A stretch of DNA of 47,446 nucleotides from Tieghemiomyces parasiticus (taxonomy: Eukaryota; Kickxellomycota; Dimargaritomycetes; Dimargaritales; Dimargaritaceae), in contig JANBPT010000289.1 in the NCBI GenBank assembly GCA_027575765.1, forward strand, positions 1 through 47,446, in the 5' to 3' direction. The notes under the pieces were generated by a model. That model searched no databases, had not been told where the DNA came from, and saw nothing but the letters and a program-made list of their open reading frames with translations. Positions 1 through 11,178 of the stretch are shown piece by piece. The position numbers were made by a program, and so were the translations under genes. How positions within the stretch are numbered: position 1 is the stretch's first letter; each line of letters opens with the position of its first letter.

Positions 1-1289
1 CCACGGAGTGGGATGGCTGACCCTATCAGTCCACACCCGACCTGTTGGGACACCCAAGGCTGTGGATTCGAGCGATCATTTTTTTTCTTCTTTTGGGTCA
101 TTTTTCACCTTCCTGTGTATGTTTCCTCCCCCCCTATGATATGGCTTGGGCCATGACCTACACTGCGAGGTGTGTAGAGCGGTTGCATTTGGGGGGTATT
201 TGCTGACGGGATACCACCGGTGTGCGCCGAACTGTTGTATGGTAAACCCATTTCCCTACACTAGGGATCGTGCGGAGGGGGCTGAGGGAGAGATAGCCGG
301 GCTATTTTGCAGGGTGGGAGGTAAGCGAGGCAAGTCGGAAAGGGGGGTTAAGTGGGCTGACCATGTCGGGACAGTCTGTTTCTTTTTGATACACTTCCTG
401 TATGTGTTGGGCCAAGAGCTGCTGTCGCGAAACTTAGAGAGGATGTGGGAGCGACCATTTCCGCTGATCCTGATACCCGCGGGTGCCACCAGCACGGCTT
501 CGACTGCCACGGCGAGCCTTCTTCCTTGGCTGACTGCCGCAGGTATCACAGCTGGCAGCGGAGTTCAAAGGTCCGCGGGTTATGCCGTCTCTACGGTCTC
601 GTTTGCCCGTCTCATTTGCCCTAGTCGACTTCTACCTTAGCAACATCTCATCCGACCGTATCACGGCCTCTTCCTAGCCGGCAGCTCAACTCCCGTATGT
701 CTTTTCCTGTCGGCCGCTGCCCCTCCGTTCCAGTCCACACTCCCAGTCCCTTTTTCAATCTGTGTGCTCCTGACGCGCTGTATCTGCTGAGCCTTCAGGA
801 CATTGTGGCCTGGCAATTTTCCCTCGGCGCTACTGCCGTTCTAGCCTGTCTCCAACCACCCCCTTCCCTTTCTGCTCGCAACCTTCGCTTTGGTCCAAAC
901 CCGCCTCTCCTTACTCGCTCCAACTCCGCCCGCGGTCGCAAGTGAAGCTACCGCTGGCTCAACCTACGGTTCCTTGGGACTACGCGGTGGTCACCTGTGT
1001 GCTATCCCACAGATCACAGCCTTGCACTCCTTTCTCCCCCCTCTTTCATTTTTTTTCCCGATCTCTTCACCTGTGGAGGCCCCCGTAGTGTATTTGCTGA
1101 CTGTTTCTTGCACCCTGTCGCCACGCCCCTGGGGACGGTGTGAGTCGACTGTCTCCCGGCCCTATCCGCCACAGTATTATTGCCGCACCTAGGATCTGGG
1201 CTCTACACGCATCTACTCGCTTTTATTCACAGCTTGCTTGCTCCTGCCTGGGGCCCTCCCCCACCCCTTCCGCCGTAGTGTCAAGCCAC
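1..1289. other. Intergenic, no gene supported
   Basis: Several open frames of 80-165 codons exist on the plus strand, but none shows a recognisable domain, a consistent codon pattern or a convincing splice structure. The first 700 bases have mixed composition. From about 700 onward the plus strand becomes rich in C and T and leads into the belt upstream of the HMG-box gene. I see nothing functional that I can name. Confidence 0.4.
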
Positions 1290-1297
1290 TATATATA
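1290..1297 (+). promoter_or_regulatory. Candidate TATA box
   Basis: A TATATATA run sits at the upstream edge of the pyrimidine-rich belt that continues to the HMG-box start codon. If it is used, the transcript would start near 1320 and carry a leader of about 2.4 kb, unless introns are removed. This is inferred from the sequence motif and position only. Confidence 0.3.
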
Positions 1298-3727
1298 GTT
1301 GCAGACCGTTTCTATTTCCCTCCCCCTGGGCCCGATCTACTCCTATCCATCTGGTCAGAGCGAGTAAGCGGCAACTTTTGATCCTCTCCTGTCCTGTCGC
1401 CGCCGTCCGTACTGCCCCATTGCTCCCCTATTCTCCCACCCCCTAGTCGGTCTCCCTCCCCTCCTCATTGCATGTTATTATCACCGCCACGTTGTTTCTA
1501 CAGCTCGGCAGCTTGACTGTAGAAGTCCGACGTAGGGTACCGCTGCCTCCTCCTCCTCCTCATCCTGCCACCATCGACCGGCATTGCCTCCCCCATCTTT
1601 CCCTACTTGCCTCCTGTCTGTATCTATCCACTAGTCTGTCGCTCTTTCGCACGCGGTTCTTCAGTACCAGCGCTCCCTCGGCCGGTTTTGGTTTAGATCG
1701 ACCGCCTGGTGGCCGGATTCTTCATCAGCGTGCGTATATGGGGTAGTTGTCCGGCGCTTCACCTATTCTCCACTGCCGGCCGTGCCGGTCGTTTTCCCTT
1801 AATTACCGCTTGGATCGCGAACTCTTCTTATCACCCTCTTTGTCGTGGTGGCCCGAAATCCTCGGCCTGGTCTTCTCCCTGTCATTCTGTTCGCCCGAAT
1901 AAGCCCATCGGCCAACGTCGGTTCCTCCGCCTGTCTCCTCCCCCGCCCATTGCGGATTCGACTGTAGATACACATTATCCGCATTTTTTCCTCCACCTTT
2001 CGCCACATTTCGTCCTACATCCGAACTCCCAGTCCCATTTATTTGTCCTCCCCCTCCCGGCCTACCATCTCACTTTCAGCCTTCGCTCCTACTGGCTTCT
2101 CATTTTCCACTATACTCCCCATACTATTCGTCAGTACCATCACTGTTCTCTCTCTCCTCTTCTTTCTCTCTCTCTCTCTCTCACCCTCTCCTTCTCCTCC
2201 TCTACTTTCGCCGTTGCCCAAAAAGCCCTACACCCTGTGGTCTTCTGACAATTGATAGAACCCAGCATATTCACCTCGTCGCTCTCTGCAACCACACCGC
2301 ACCTCCTACCCTTCTCTCCTTTTGCCCGCGTCCGTCCTCTGACAGGTCCTGGACTGCCCGATTCAATTAATCACGCCCACAACCGCTCGTCCGTTATCCA
2401 CTTCTACGCAGTCGGTAAGTCCAACACGCCATACGGCAGTCGCCGCAATGTCATTGTCTTCAACTTGGACCACCTATTTTTATGCCTTTCCTTAGCCCCC
2501 TTTTCCTAACTGCTTGGTACAAGAGCACCACTGCGCCAGGGCGGAGTTTATGTGCATTCTGCCGCTGTCTGCAGCGTTGCTTCCTCTGGCGTTGCAGTCT
2601 CTCTCCATTTCCGACCCAGGAGGTGATAGCCCGGCTGACCGGCATAGCGCACGTCCCACTCGACTCCAGCTGCCGTGGCGGGTGACGCAGCTTGGGAGCC
2701 TCCCTCCCTGGCAATGGGCGTGTGTATGGTCCTGCCCTGCCACGCGTGGAGCGCCGCTGCTTGCCTGACTTGATTAGTCGGATCGACCGTGGCACTTCCA
2801 TCGTTGTTTTACCCATCCTTCCCAGCCGTGTTAATGCAACCCATCACCTTATAAGGGAAAGGGAAAAAGGCATGGATTGGACCCGCGGGTGCGAGCGGAG
2901 TTCGAATGTTTCCATACCCCCCTTCCCTGTCAGCACATCCTTCCGTGCCCAACCGGGTTTATCTCTTCCTGAGCAACGCATTACACCGATGGTGCGTCAG
3001 TTATTGACGCTTTCCGCTTGCGACTACCTTTTATAGGGGTTCGGTGTAATGCTGTTATTTTTTTTATTTTTGCAAGCAGAAGATTGAGCTCTGCAGTGCT
3101 TGACCGTTGCTGAGTTCTCTCACTCTTGCTGCCTCCAGTCCATCTTACCTTTTAGGCGTCGAAACCAACTCGGCTGTCCGCTTCCATACTGCGACACTAA
3201 CCTCTTCCATGATACCTGCCCGTTACCCTACCTTCCTCCCTCTCTTCCCATCTCGGGTCAACCACCTCTCTCCCTCATCGCCGGTGCCCATTCCGCCCTC
3301 ATCCATAGCCCAGCCTGTGACTCGCGCGCTTACCGCTAACGTCGTGTACCCTAGCCACCACACGTACTCTCTTGACAAAGTGGGGCTTAGCTAACACTCG
3401 CTTCGCTTCCTTACTCCTTGACACCCCACCCTTTCTTACACCTTCCCGCCCACTCACCCCCTCCTACGACCGGCTATATTCGGTCTACTACTGTCACCCT
3501 TGTGTTTCGATTCGTATCCGCCCGCGTTCGACTGATCCTTTTTATTATAACCGCCACGCCATCAACTTCCCCCCTACCATCGATCCGATCTCCTGCGCCT
3601 TCGGTTACGTCCGTCTTGCCAACGTACCTTTTGGCCGGCGACCTTTATCGTGCGTTGTTCCGATACGCCCCTGATCTCCCGTACGATTACTCCATCCACC
3701 CACCCGCCGACGGCCCAAAGGATTCCC
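1298..3727 (+). promoter_or_regulatory. Pyrimidine-rich leader of the HMG-box gene
   Basis: About 2.4 kb on the plus strand is strongly skewed to C and T, including a (TC)n run near 2165-2182 and many CCC/TTT/CTT tracts. No open frame here looks like a protein gene; the predicted peptides are serine, proline and leucine rich, as expected from reading C/T-rich DNA. The skew continues into the sequence downstream of the HMG stop. The simplest reading is a promoter plus a long 5' UTR, possibly with introns, because pyrimidine stretches next to start codons are common in well-expressed fungal genes. This length is unusual. Confidence 0.4.
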
Positions 3728-6397
3728 ATGTCCGTATCTAATCTCAATTCTCTGCTCGACACTTCCAACGGACTGCCCAGTCCCAATAGCATGAGCTCGG
3801 AACAAGATTTCGCCGCTAGCGGTCTGGCTCACCACCACGACGGCAGTGATCACCACCATTTTGGTCGGGACGGCGCGAGCGGCCACCTGGGCGGCCACCC
3901 CACTGGTCACCCACCAGCCGGGTTTGGCGGTATGGCTGGTGGCCCTGGCCACCACTTGCCCAAGAGCGAATACGGTAGCAATCCGTATGGCGCGGGTGAT
4001 CACAAGGAAGGTGCCGCCGATGGCGCCAACTTTAACACGGTCTCCCACGCTGGGGTCAATTTCCCCGTCAGCAGTTCCATGGCCGCCCAACATGGCCACG
4101 GCATGTTCAACCCGTACGACCGGTCCCAAACCGCAGGGTTTGTCGCCACCCACGAGTTCGCCGGCGACTCAAACGGCCACCTGCCAGTTAGCGCAGGGTA
4201 TCCCGCCACCAGTATGTACGCCAGTGCGGCTGCGGGAGACGCCAACGTGTCCCGGGCCATCAATCCGTCGCACTATGGGTACTCACAGGCCGGCCCGGCC
4301 ACAAATGTGTTTGCTCGTCATGATTCGGGCCACGGGTCCTTCGATGGCAGCATTGGCACGCCCAGTAGTACGATCGACACTGCCTCGACCTCAGCCGGTG
4401 CCAAGCCGGAGCAGCCCGGTGCCCCCGTCCGGGCCTATTCCCAAATGACGGTGCACACCCAGTCCGGTGCGCACGCCAGCGGCGACATGAACTCTCCCAC
4501 TAGCAGCACGGGCGGGACCAGCACCACCTCGGCCCCGGCCACCCCACTCATCGCCGCGCGCAACACCTACAAGCGATTCCGTAACCCCTTCATCTTTTAC
4601 GTTAACGAGATGCGCAAGAAGCACAATCCCACCAAGGCTTCCATCAAGAACCGCGAATTTGTGCAGATGATGAGTAAGGAGTGGAAGCAGCTGCCTGAGG
4701 AGGACAAGAAACCCTATCAGGATATGGCTAAGGCTGACCGTGCCCGCTACGACCGGGACGTCGAACTTCATGGTCGGATCCCACCACGGCCCGCCAAATC
4801 GTCCATCCAGAACAAGAACGCCGGCGCCGCCGCTTATAGTGCGCAGGGTATTTCACCGCTCAACTTCACCGACTGGCGGACCATTCCGCATGACATGGCC
4901 TCCGCCGGAGGCCCCGGCCAGCCTTATGCCTTCATGGGTCGGGAGTCTGGTGTGTACCAGATTCCGATGGACCAATTCAAGATGAACGCTGCCGCCGCCG
5001 CCGCCGCGGGGGTCCCACCCACCCGTCCCGGTGAACCCGGTTACGACCACCTCGTCTACAACTATCAGTACAACCCCGCGAAGTTTATGTCTGTTGCCTC
5101 GTCCTTACCCAACAGTATGCCCAACACGCCCGGTCTACCCACCCCCGGCCATCACACCCCTACCGCCGTCTCCGATCTGACCCCGCCGCCTGCGGTCGAC
5201 CACCGCACTCCGTCCCACGCCGCCGCCGGGTACCTCCCCGGACACGGAGCCCCGGCCTTTTCCGCCGCCGCCGTTGCCGCGGCCACCGCATCGCTTCCCA
5301 CCCCGAACTCCAACATCCCGTCTCCGCAGCACCTTGTTGGTAGTGGCAACGCCTCCCAGCAGCCCACGCCGACCGGCCGCCATGGCGGTCCGGGCCTCAC
5401 CACCATCCTACCCAACGGTGCACACTCGCACCACGACTTTTACGCCTCTCAAGGAGGACACCCCTCCGCCCTTCCGAACCCGACCCACGGGGCTACGCCG
5501 GCCATTAACCCGACCACCGGCCAGCCCATGACCCCGCACCACCCGCCATCGGCCGGCGGCCCATCTTCGGCCGGAGCCAACTACGCCGCAGCGTTCAGTC
5601 AGGCCAATGGGGCCGCCGCGCTGGCCGCTGTAAACGGCCAATACCACCACTCGCACGCCGCTGCCCTCGCCGCGGCCCACGGGATGAATGGGCTGAGTCT
5701 CCACCACCCCGCCGCCCAGGGTCACCCGCAGGCCCATCCGCAGCAGCAGCAGCAGCAGCACCCGCACCACCACGGCGGGATGGTGCACGGCATGGACATG
5801 AGCATGCTTCCTGGGGGTATGCCAGGCATGATGGGTCCCGGTGGCCTCTCCCATATGAATCAGTCTGGCCAGGCTACCGCTGCTCTGATGGCCCAGCACG
5901 CCCACCCGCAACCGCCTACAGCGGCATCGCAGTACGCCGAGGCCAAGCTGAGCCGCACACGGTCCATCAAGGCCGGAAAGCGGCCCGGGCCAACCGGAGG
6001 CGCGGGTACGGCTGCTCCAGGTGGTGGTCACATCCGCAGCGCCTTTGCGCACTTCATTGATGAGGAACGTAAGAACATTGTTAACGCCAACGCCGCTAAA
6101 CTTGCTGCGGCCCCGCACGACAGCCTGCTCAACCCCAACAACGCCGCCGCGACGGGGTTTGAGCACGTCCAGAACGTCCTTGTGTCGTCCGGTATGATGG
6201 ATGCCGATGTGGCTCTTGCGTCGTCGTCCCCGACCTCTTCAGCCCACGACGGCGGGAATGGCCGGTCCAATGCCGGTGACGTCCCGCTCAGCCCCTCCAT
6301 GAGCAACGAAGACTTTATCCGGCACATGGCCTTCAAATGGCAGCGGCTGAGCCCCTCTGACAAGCGGCACTATGACGCCATGGCCGAACAAAGCTGA
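3728..6397 (+). CDS. HMG-box DNA-binding protein, 889 aa
   Basis: Probable nuclear chromatin or transcription factor. The first in-frame ATG (3728) is preceded by CCC, and the frame is uninterrupted to TGA. Residues 1-275 are rich in His, Gly, Ser and Ala. A clear HMG box covers about 279-352: it opens with YKRFRNPFIFYVNEMRKKHN and closes with a PYQDMAKADRARYDRDVE segment, which resembles the HMGB/NHP6 style more than the mating-type MATA style. The middle is low complexity with Ala, Pro and His runs and a six-Gln tract coded near 5741-5758. The last 120 residues carry a second, split box: a helix like IRSAFAHFIDEERKNIV (about 769-786), an insertion of roughly 70 residues, then a helix pair ending SPSDKRHYDAMAEQS. 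No TM segment or signal peptide. Target sequence and pathway cannot be told from sequence. Confident on family, not on role. Confidence 0.9.
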   Translation: MSVSNLNSLLDTSNGLPSPNSMSSEQDFAASGLAHHHDGSDHHHFGRDGASGHLGGHPTGHPPAGFGGMAGGPGHHLPKSEYGSNPYGAGDHKEGAADGANFNTVSHAGVNFPVSSSMAAQHGHGMFNPYDRSQTAGFVATHEFAGDSNGHLPVSAGYPATSMYASAAAGDANVSRAINPSHYGYSQAGPATNVFARHDSGHGSFDGSIGTPSSTIDTASTSAGAKPEQPGAPVRAYSQMTVHTQSGAHASGDMNSPTSSTGGTSTTSAPATPLIAARNTYKRFRNPFIFYVNEMRKKHNPTKASIKNREFVQMMSKEWKQLPEEDKKPYQDMAKADRARYDRDVELHGRIPPRPAKSSIQNKNAGAAAYSAQGISPLNFTDWRTIPHDMASAGGPGQPYAFMGRESGVYQIPMDQFKMNAAAAAAAGVPPTRPGEPGYDHLVYNYQYNPAKFMSVASSLPNSMPNTPGLPTPGHHTPTAVSDLTPPPAVDHRTPSHAAAGYLPGHGAPAFSAAAVAAATASLPTPNSNIPSPQHLVGSGNASQQPTPTGRHGGPGLTTILPNGAHSHHDFYASQGGHPSALPNPTHGATPAINPTTGQPMTPHHPPSAGGPSSAGANYAAAFSQANGAAALAAVNGQYHHSHAAALAAAHGMNGLSLHHPAAQGHPQAHPQQQQQQHPHHHGGMVHGMDMSMLPGGMPGMMGPGGLSHMNQSGQATAALMAQHAHPQPPTAASQYAEAKLSRTRSIKAGKRPGPTGGAGTAAPGGGHIRSAFAHFIDEERKNIVNANAAKLAAAPHDSLLNPNNAAATGFEHVQNVLVSSGMMDADVALASSSPTSSAHDGGNGRSNAGDVPLSPSMSNEDFIRHMAFKWQRLSPSDKRHYDAMAEQS

Positions 6398-7190
6398 TCA
6401 TTTGTGCTGATGTTTTCTTATCCGGTCGCAGACTCTCTCTACCGATGCTGGACCTCTACTGCCTACTAGCCGCGTCGCGACCTTCCCCCCCCCCCTTCCT
6501 CGCCCCTCCATTCTCGGACTAAGTACCATATCTTGTTTTGTCCTTTTATCGGATACTGGTTTCCTCCCCCACACCCCTACCGTGACATGATTTCGATACG
6601 ATTTTGGTCTCCAGACTATCCAAATGTGCGACGTTGCTATCTCGATTTTATCACATTTCACGGCATCCGTTTCTGTAGCCTGTTTGTAATGGGCTTACGG
6701 GCCGAGCGCGCGGAGTCTTTTCTGGCCTGGCGTCGGCGATCCCCACATTTTATCACCCCCCCTTCTTTCGTTTTTTTCATCATCATTTCCTTCTCAACCA
6801 GCATAGTTTTAGGTATCCATCCCCCCGTTTATATAATATTTCTTTCGGTTTTCATTTGAACCGGCGTTGTGATTGTCTTGCCTTCTCGGTAAGTTTATTA
6901 TTTTTCCCCCTTCGTCGTATGTTCCCCCCTCCTCTCCCGACTTTATTCACCGCTTTAATTTTCACACCTCCGGATTACTGTCACGCTACAGCTGGTTGTT
7001 CAAACCTCCCCCCGACTGCCCTATCCTCCCCCCATCCATACTGATCTCAGATACGTCACTCCTTATTGGGTTTATTTCCCCTCTCCCACTCCCCCCTTTT
7101 TTTCTAAAGCTACTTGTCGCTGATTATATACACACTCAACACTCACCCCGTAGCCCTTCTCCCTTCCCCTCAAAAAACTATAATTAAATA
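6398..7190 (+). other. Pyrimidine-rich trailer of the HMG-box gene
   Basis: After the stop codon the plus strand stays rich in C and T for almost 800 bases, including a long C run near 6485-6498, then changes abruptly to A-rich sequence near 7170-7260. This behaves like a long 3' UTR with the cleavage region around 7170-7200. No open frame here is convincing. The HMG gene and the minus-strand gene ending at 7568 converge on 7190-7567. Confidence 0.4.
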
Positions 7191-7474
7191 CAGGAGAGAT
7201 CATCCCCATTTTTATGCATATCAACTTGTATGGTAAAATGAAATACACTGTAGCGGATTTATTTAAAAGTCCCCGAAAGATCGAGTTTGGACGTGTGATG
7301 TAGGTAAATCTGGGGAACCAGCCCGTTGGTATCCTCGTTTCACAGTGTGAATATAGGTTAGTATGGTTACCTGGGTTACAATGGATTCTTTCGGAGGGGG
7401 GGGGATCAGGACAGGAAAAAAATAAAAGGAAAGGACAGTAAAAGGAGATTAAACCAACGGGTGAAGGAAAATGG

Positions 7475-7480
7475 TTTATT
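7475..7480 (-). terminator. Poly(A) signal AATAAA of the 7568-9480 gene
   Basis: On the minus strand AATAAA lies about 90 bases beyond the TAA/TGA end of the upstream gene, a normal distance for a fungal polyadenylation signal. Confidence 0.45.
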
Positions 7481-7567
7481 AAGAACTCTGGCTAACCCAG
7501 CGAGCGGAATGTGTTGATCGGATCGGAAGCTACTTGACAAGTCAGCGGGCATCGAGTATCCCACCTT

Positions 7568-9480
7568 TTACTCGTCACCGGAAGGCGGTTGCCGCTTATC
7601 GTTGCCGCCGGACTTCTTTTCGTTGTGCGAGCGGTCGTCGTCTTTACGGACGTTGCCATCACCACCACCGCTACCGTCCCGGGCGGACCGCTGCTGCTGC
7701 TGTTGTTGCTTTCGGACGGTGTTTTCAATCTTAAAGGCCATCTCGGGCGACATTTTAGAATGCCGGTTGTCAAAGTCCTTATCGCTGGTGATGCGACTCA
7801 CGTCACCCTTACCCTTTTCCTTGCCGTTACCGCCGTCGCCGTCTGGATTACTAGCCTCCGACGACTTGGGCGGCCGAATGGCCCCCTTCTGGCGTTTAGT
7901 TGACGAATCCCGTTGACTGTCCTCCTCCTGGGCACTGGTGCTGGTGGTACGCTGCTCATCTCCCTCACGGGGCTTACCCCACGGCCGACCCGGCGTCGGC
8001 GGCTTAGCAGCGTCATTACGCTTGGGCGGCGGATGTGGTTTTTCACCGCCCCCGTCACTGTCCTCTGTGATGGTTTCCCATAAATTGTGCAGGGCGGCGC
8101 CGGCGGCATTGATCGATTCCCCGCTACGCAACGAAGCGATGTAGCGGTTAATGAACCCACGCAGCCGGCCGTCCTCGTAACTTTCAGTGACCTGTTTGAG
8201 GGTCTGCGGAACACTTTCTTCCAGGTAGGACACTACGAAGTAGCGGGCGATGGCCAAGCGGTCTAGGTAGGTGCCGAGCGGGATGACGTGGATAGAAAAA
8301 TGGAAATCGACCGGGGGGAGGGTCTGGAGGATGTCCTTCAAGAGGTGCGCCCGGTTCATGTCGTTAATGGCCAGCGCCGTGCGTAGCCAGTCCCGCATCC
8401 CGTACGCCTGATTCCGCGTCGGAACGCCTTGGTAACTCACCCACCCGAGCATCACGCCCCGCAGTGGATTCCAACAGATGATGCGCTTCCAGAGGGGTAT
8501 GCTTTCTGGGTCTTTAAAGAAGGACCCCTATCGATGCGGGTGACACAAAGGGTTAGAGGAAGACGGGTTGGCAAGGGGGGGGGTTTAGTACACGGTTGAC
8601 GGTGGTCATAGCTCGGAGACAGAGTCGGATACACCCCAAAGACGCAGCCGCAGCCCGGATGGATACCTAACAGTCTGGGGATATTGGCCTTACACAAGCG
8701 GCTCCATTATGCTGTGGACGCCGTTACGATGCTACGCGACCATACATCTATATATAATCACGCGATCCTTTCATAGCCAACCTGTCGGTATGTTTTTCTT
8801 ACCTTGCGGGAGTTCCATAGGACTGCCATGGAAATGCACTTTTGCCTCACGAAAGGATCAATGCTGACAATCCTTGAAGAGTAGCCTTCAAAGTAGTGGA
8901 CATGTTCCTTGAGGTATTCCTTGATTCGGATTGACAAGAGCGTGCCTCTCAGAAGCGCTGGCGGGGAGATTGGGCTAAGGGACTGAGGGAACTTCTTGTT
9001 TCGCCCGTTTCCGCTCCCGCGGCCGCTGTCGCCGGCAGGCGGACCCCCGGTCGAATGGCCACCATTGCGACCGTCATCCTCCCCACTACCGTCCTGGTGG
9101 CCACTCGAATTGGACGCATCCGCGCGTCGATGTAGCAAATGAGTCGGCCCGGTCGAACGCTGCTTGGTTGAATCGTGCCGTTGAACCATGGCCACGGTGC
9201 TCCGAGCGCCCCACGACCAGGCGGCCGTCGCGGGGTGGCTTAGCGGCGAGACGGGAAGGAACGGCGCGAATATCCGGGAAACCCCGAGTCGATCGGTCGG
9301 TTGGAGATGCCGCCACGGGGTCGACCAGGTCTGGACCGGGTGCCCAGTCCGTGAAGCCTGTAACGGCGACGGGACGGGCTGGTTGGGTATGGTCATGAGA
9401 GTCCGTTGAGTCGCATGGCGCTCCGCCGCCAGTTGCTCGTCTTGGATCTGGCTAGGCAAGAAAATGGCAGGAATTCCCAT
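7568..9480 (-). CDS. Unknown protein, two exons, about 545 aa; founder of a local family
   Basis: No known domain recognised. Model: exon 1 9480-8803, intron 8802-8528 (GTAAGA donor after a Trp-Asn-Ser-Arg-Lys segment, CTAAC branch, ATCGATAG acceptor, phase 0), exon 2 8527-7568. The frame is open further upstream of 9480 without an ATG, so an extra 5' exon is possible. The N-terminal half is low complexity (Gly, Asp, Ser, Arg, Asn). Two related modules follow, one per exon: LLSIRIKEYLKEHVHYFEGY (coded at 8940-8881) and DFHFSIHVIPLGTYLDRLAI (near 8312-8253). Exon 2 also holds WKRIICWNPLRG. The C-terminal 120 residues are charged, with a six-Gln tract. It shares NPLRG, R-x-x-LL and FH segments with the gene at 10012-11150. 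Alternative: exon 2 could be its own gene with a TATA box near 8750, ATG at 8707 and an intron 8695-8528. Confidence 0.5.
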
Positions 9481-10011
9481 CGGAAGGTAGTTGTGGCTCA
9501 CGCCCGGATGGGGGAATGGAACGGGCTGGGAGGAATTGCGAAGTATACAGGCCAAAAATGGGCGAGGGAGAGAAATGGCCAGTTATGAAATTGCGGAGAA
9601 GGGATAGGGGCGGGGAGATTAATGACATGGGGGGATAGCGGAAGCCGGTCATGAGGAAATTAAGGACATGCGTCTCGACATTTAGTTCAAGCAGTCTACC
9701 CACGTCTGCTCTGTCAGGGGAGGGGGCGGCTCAGTCGGGTTATTGGTCCTCACGGGAACTCGCGGATTTGGGGCAGTGACGTACGAGCAGCCGGTTCTTC
9801 CCGGCTAGGTGGCAACCCGGACGAAGCGTGATGAATGGTCAGTAGCTCCGAAAGATCACGTCGTATTGACTTGTGCCTCTACTTGCTTTGCTACCCATGG
9901 CAACCTAGTTTATTTAAATATCACCTCAGTGAACACATGTCAATCTATAGTGGTAGTAGAAGTTGAAACCGTCTCATCACCACATTTTACATGGGGCCCG
10001 GGTCGGGCCTG

Positions 10012-11150
10012 TCAGTGCAAAATCCATCTCGCCAGACCCTGGAGGATCGACGTGAGTTTAATCCAGTAATTATAGATATAGCCGTACAGCACGGCCTGTA
10101 TGTGGTCGGCCAGTGCCCCGATGAGTAAGAGGTGAAACCGGGTGCCGTCAGCATCGCGTATGACCACGTGGGCGTCTCGCCAGCGACTCACCGTGATAGA
10201 CTGACCCTTCGTCATCAGTAGGACTTGGAGCAGGCTAACGCGCGGGATATTTGTGGCATCCGCTCGTCGGCCTCGCCGAATGGTGATACAGAAGAGAAAC
10301 CCACGCAGGGGGTTGAAGAGGAAAACCTTCTGCCACCAGGATGCATTCCGGCGGGTCTTCGAGACGTTTTGATCCTAAGAGAATTGGTGTAATAAGATGA
10401 AGATCAGGTGTAGAGTTTGGTCAGCCAAATACTGAAAGGCGGAACAGCACAGATAGTAGCGACGTGGTAGGCAGGGGTGTGTATTTGGCCGGATGTAAGA
10501 CCGCTTACGACCCACACTACGGCCCCAACATCCTGTCAACGGTATCTCAATACGATATTGACCGAAGAGATGTGAAGTCATTTCAGTTACACATATCATG
10601 GTTATTTTCGTTTCTTCGTAACACTTACTGAAAGCTGGCTATACATGATCGTTGTCCCGACCGTCCTACGACCCCGGGGCAGCCCCGTTAATTGAAAACC
10701 GAACACTGGACTCGTGTAAAACTGAAGGCGGCCCGCTGCGTGTTCAGAAGCCGCAAGCCAGAGAAGACGCCCCGTTACATCGAGTGGGTCGGGCCTTGCG
10801 GATCGGAAAGTGTGCCAACAGGGTTCAGAACATGTAGATCTGGAAAGTTTCGTCGGATGCATCAGGAACGCTGCAGGACGCAGGGTTCGAGGCCAGGACG
10901 AACATTGGCGGAGTGGTTGGCGAGTCTGAGAAGCACACGTCCTCGGAAATAGGTCCGCCACCGTCCTAGGGAAGGGGCATGCACTGGCGAAGGACGGGAA
11001 GTTGTGTGAAGTTAAGCTGCACATGGTTCGAGCTTTGACTAACGGTAGTGGCGATGCCAGTAGCGGGGTCGGTATACATAGAACGAAATAATAATAATAA
11101 GAAAGCACCGCGATGGCCAGTTTTAATAATTTAATTGGCGCCCAAGCCAT
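10012..11150 (-). CDS. Unknown probably secreted or membrane protein, three exons
   Basis: Not a recognised family, but a paralogue of the 7568-9480 gene. Model: exon 1 11150-10635, intron with a GTAAGT donor and a TTGACAG acceptor, a 24-nt micro-exon 10532-10509, intron 10508-10375 (GTAAGC donor, CTGAC branch, CTCTTAG acceptor), exon 3 10374-10012. All junctions are phase 0 and the frame stays open. The first ATG lies just downstream of a TATA box. Residues 1-35 look like a signal peptide or TM anchor (KLLKLAIAVLSYYYYFVLCI). Exon 3 contains WWQKVFLFNPLRGFLF, then NIPRVSLLQVLL and RFHLLLIGALADHIQAVLYG, matching in order WKRIICWNPLRG, DMNRAHLLKDIL and the FH module of its neighbour. Very divergent overall, which fits fast evolution. 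If the micro-exon is wrong, the locus would be a frameshifted relic. Confidence 0.45.
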
Positions 11151-11161
11151 GAAGAGTTGGC

Positions 11162-11178
11162 TATATATATATGTATAA
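11162..11178 (-). promoter_or_regulatory. TATA box of the 10012-11150 gene
   Basis: A TATA-rich run (reading TATACATATATATATAG on the minus strand) lies about 12-28 bases before the ATG at 11150. The spacing is short but the match is strong; transcription would start very near the start codon. Confidence 0.4.

Noticed and set aside
3605..6363. Long antisense and alternate-frame ORFs inside the HMG-box gene (up to 252 codons)
   Set aside because: They mirror GC-rich low-complexity codons of the real gene, have no domain and no consistent composition.
10375..10599. A 74-codon minus-strand ORF that can be aligned loosely (P-A-F-S-K ... H-L-F-G-Q-Y) to exon 1 of the neighbouring family gene
   Set aside because: It lies within the two predicted introns, ends exactly at a TAG acceptor, and the spliced model explains the locus without frameshifts; the alignment is weak.
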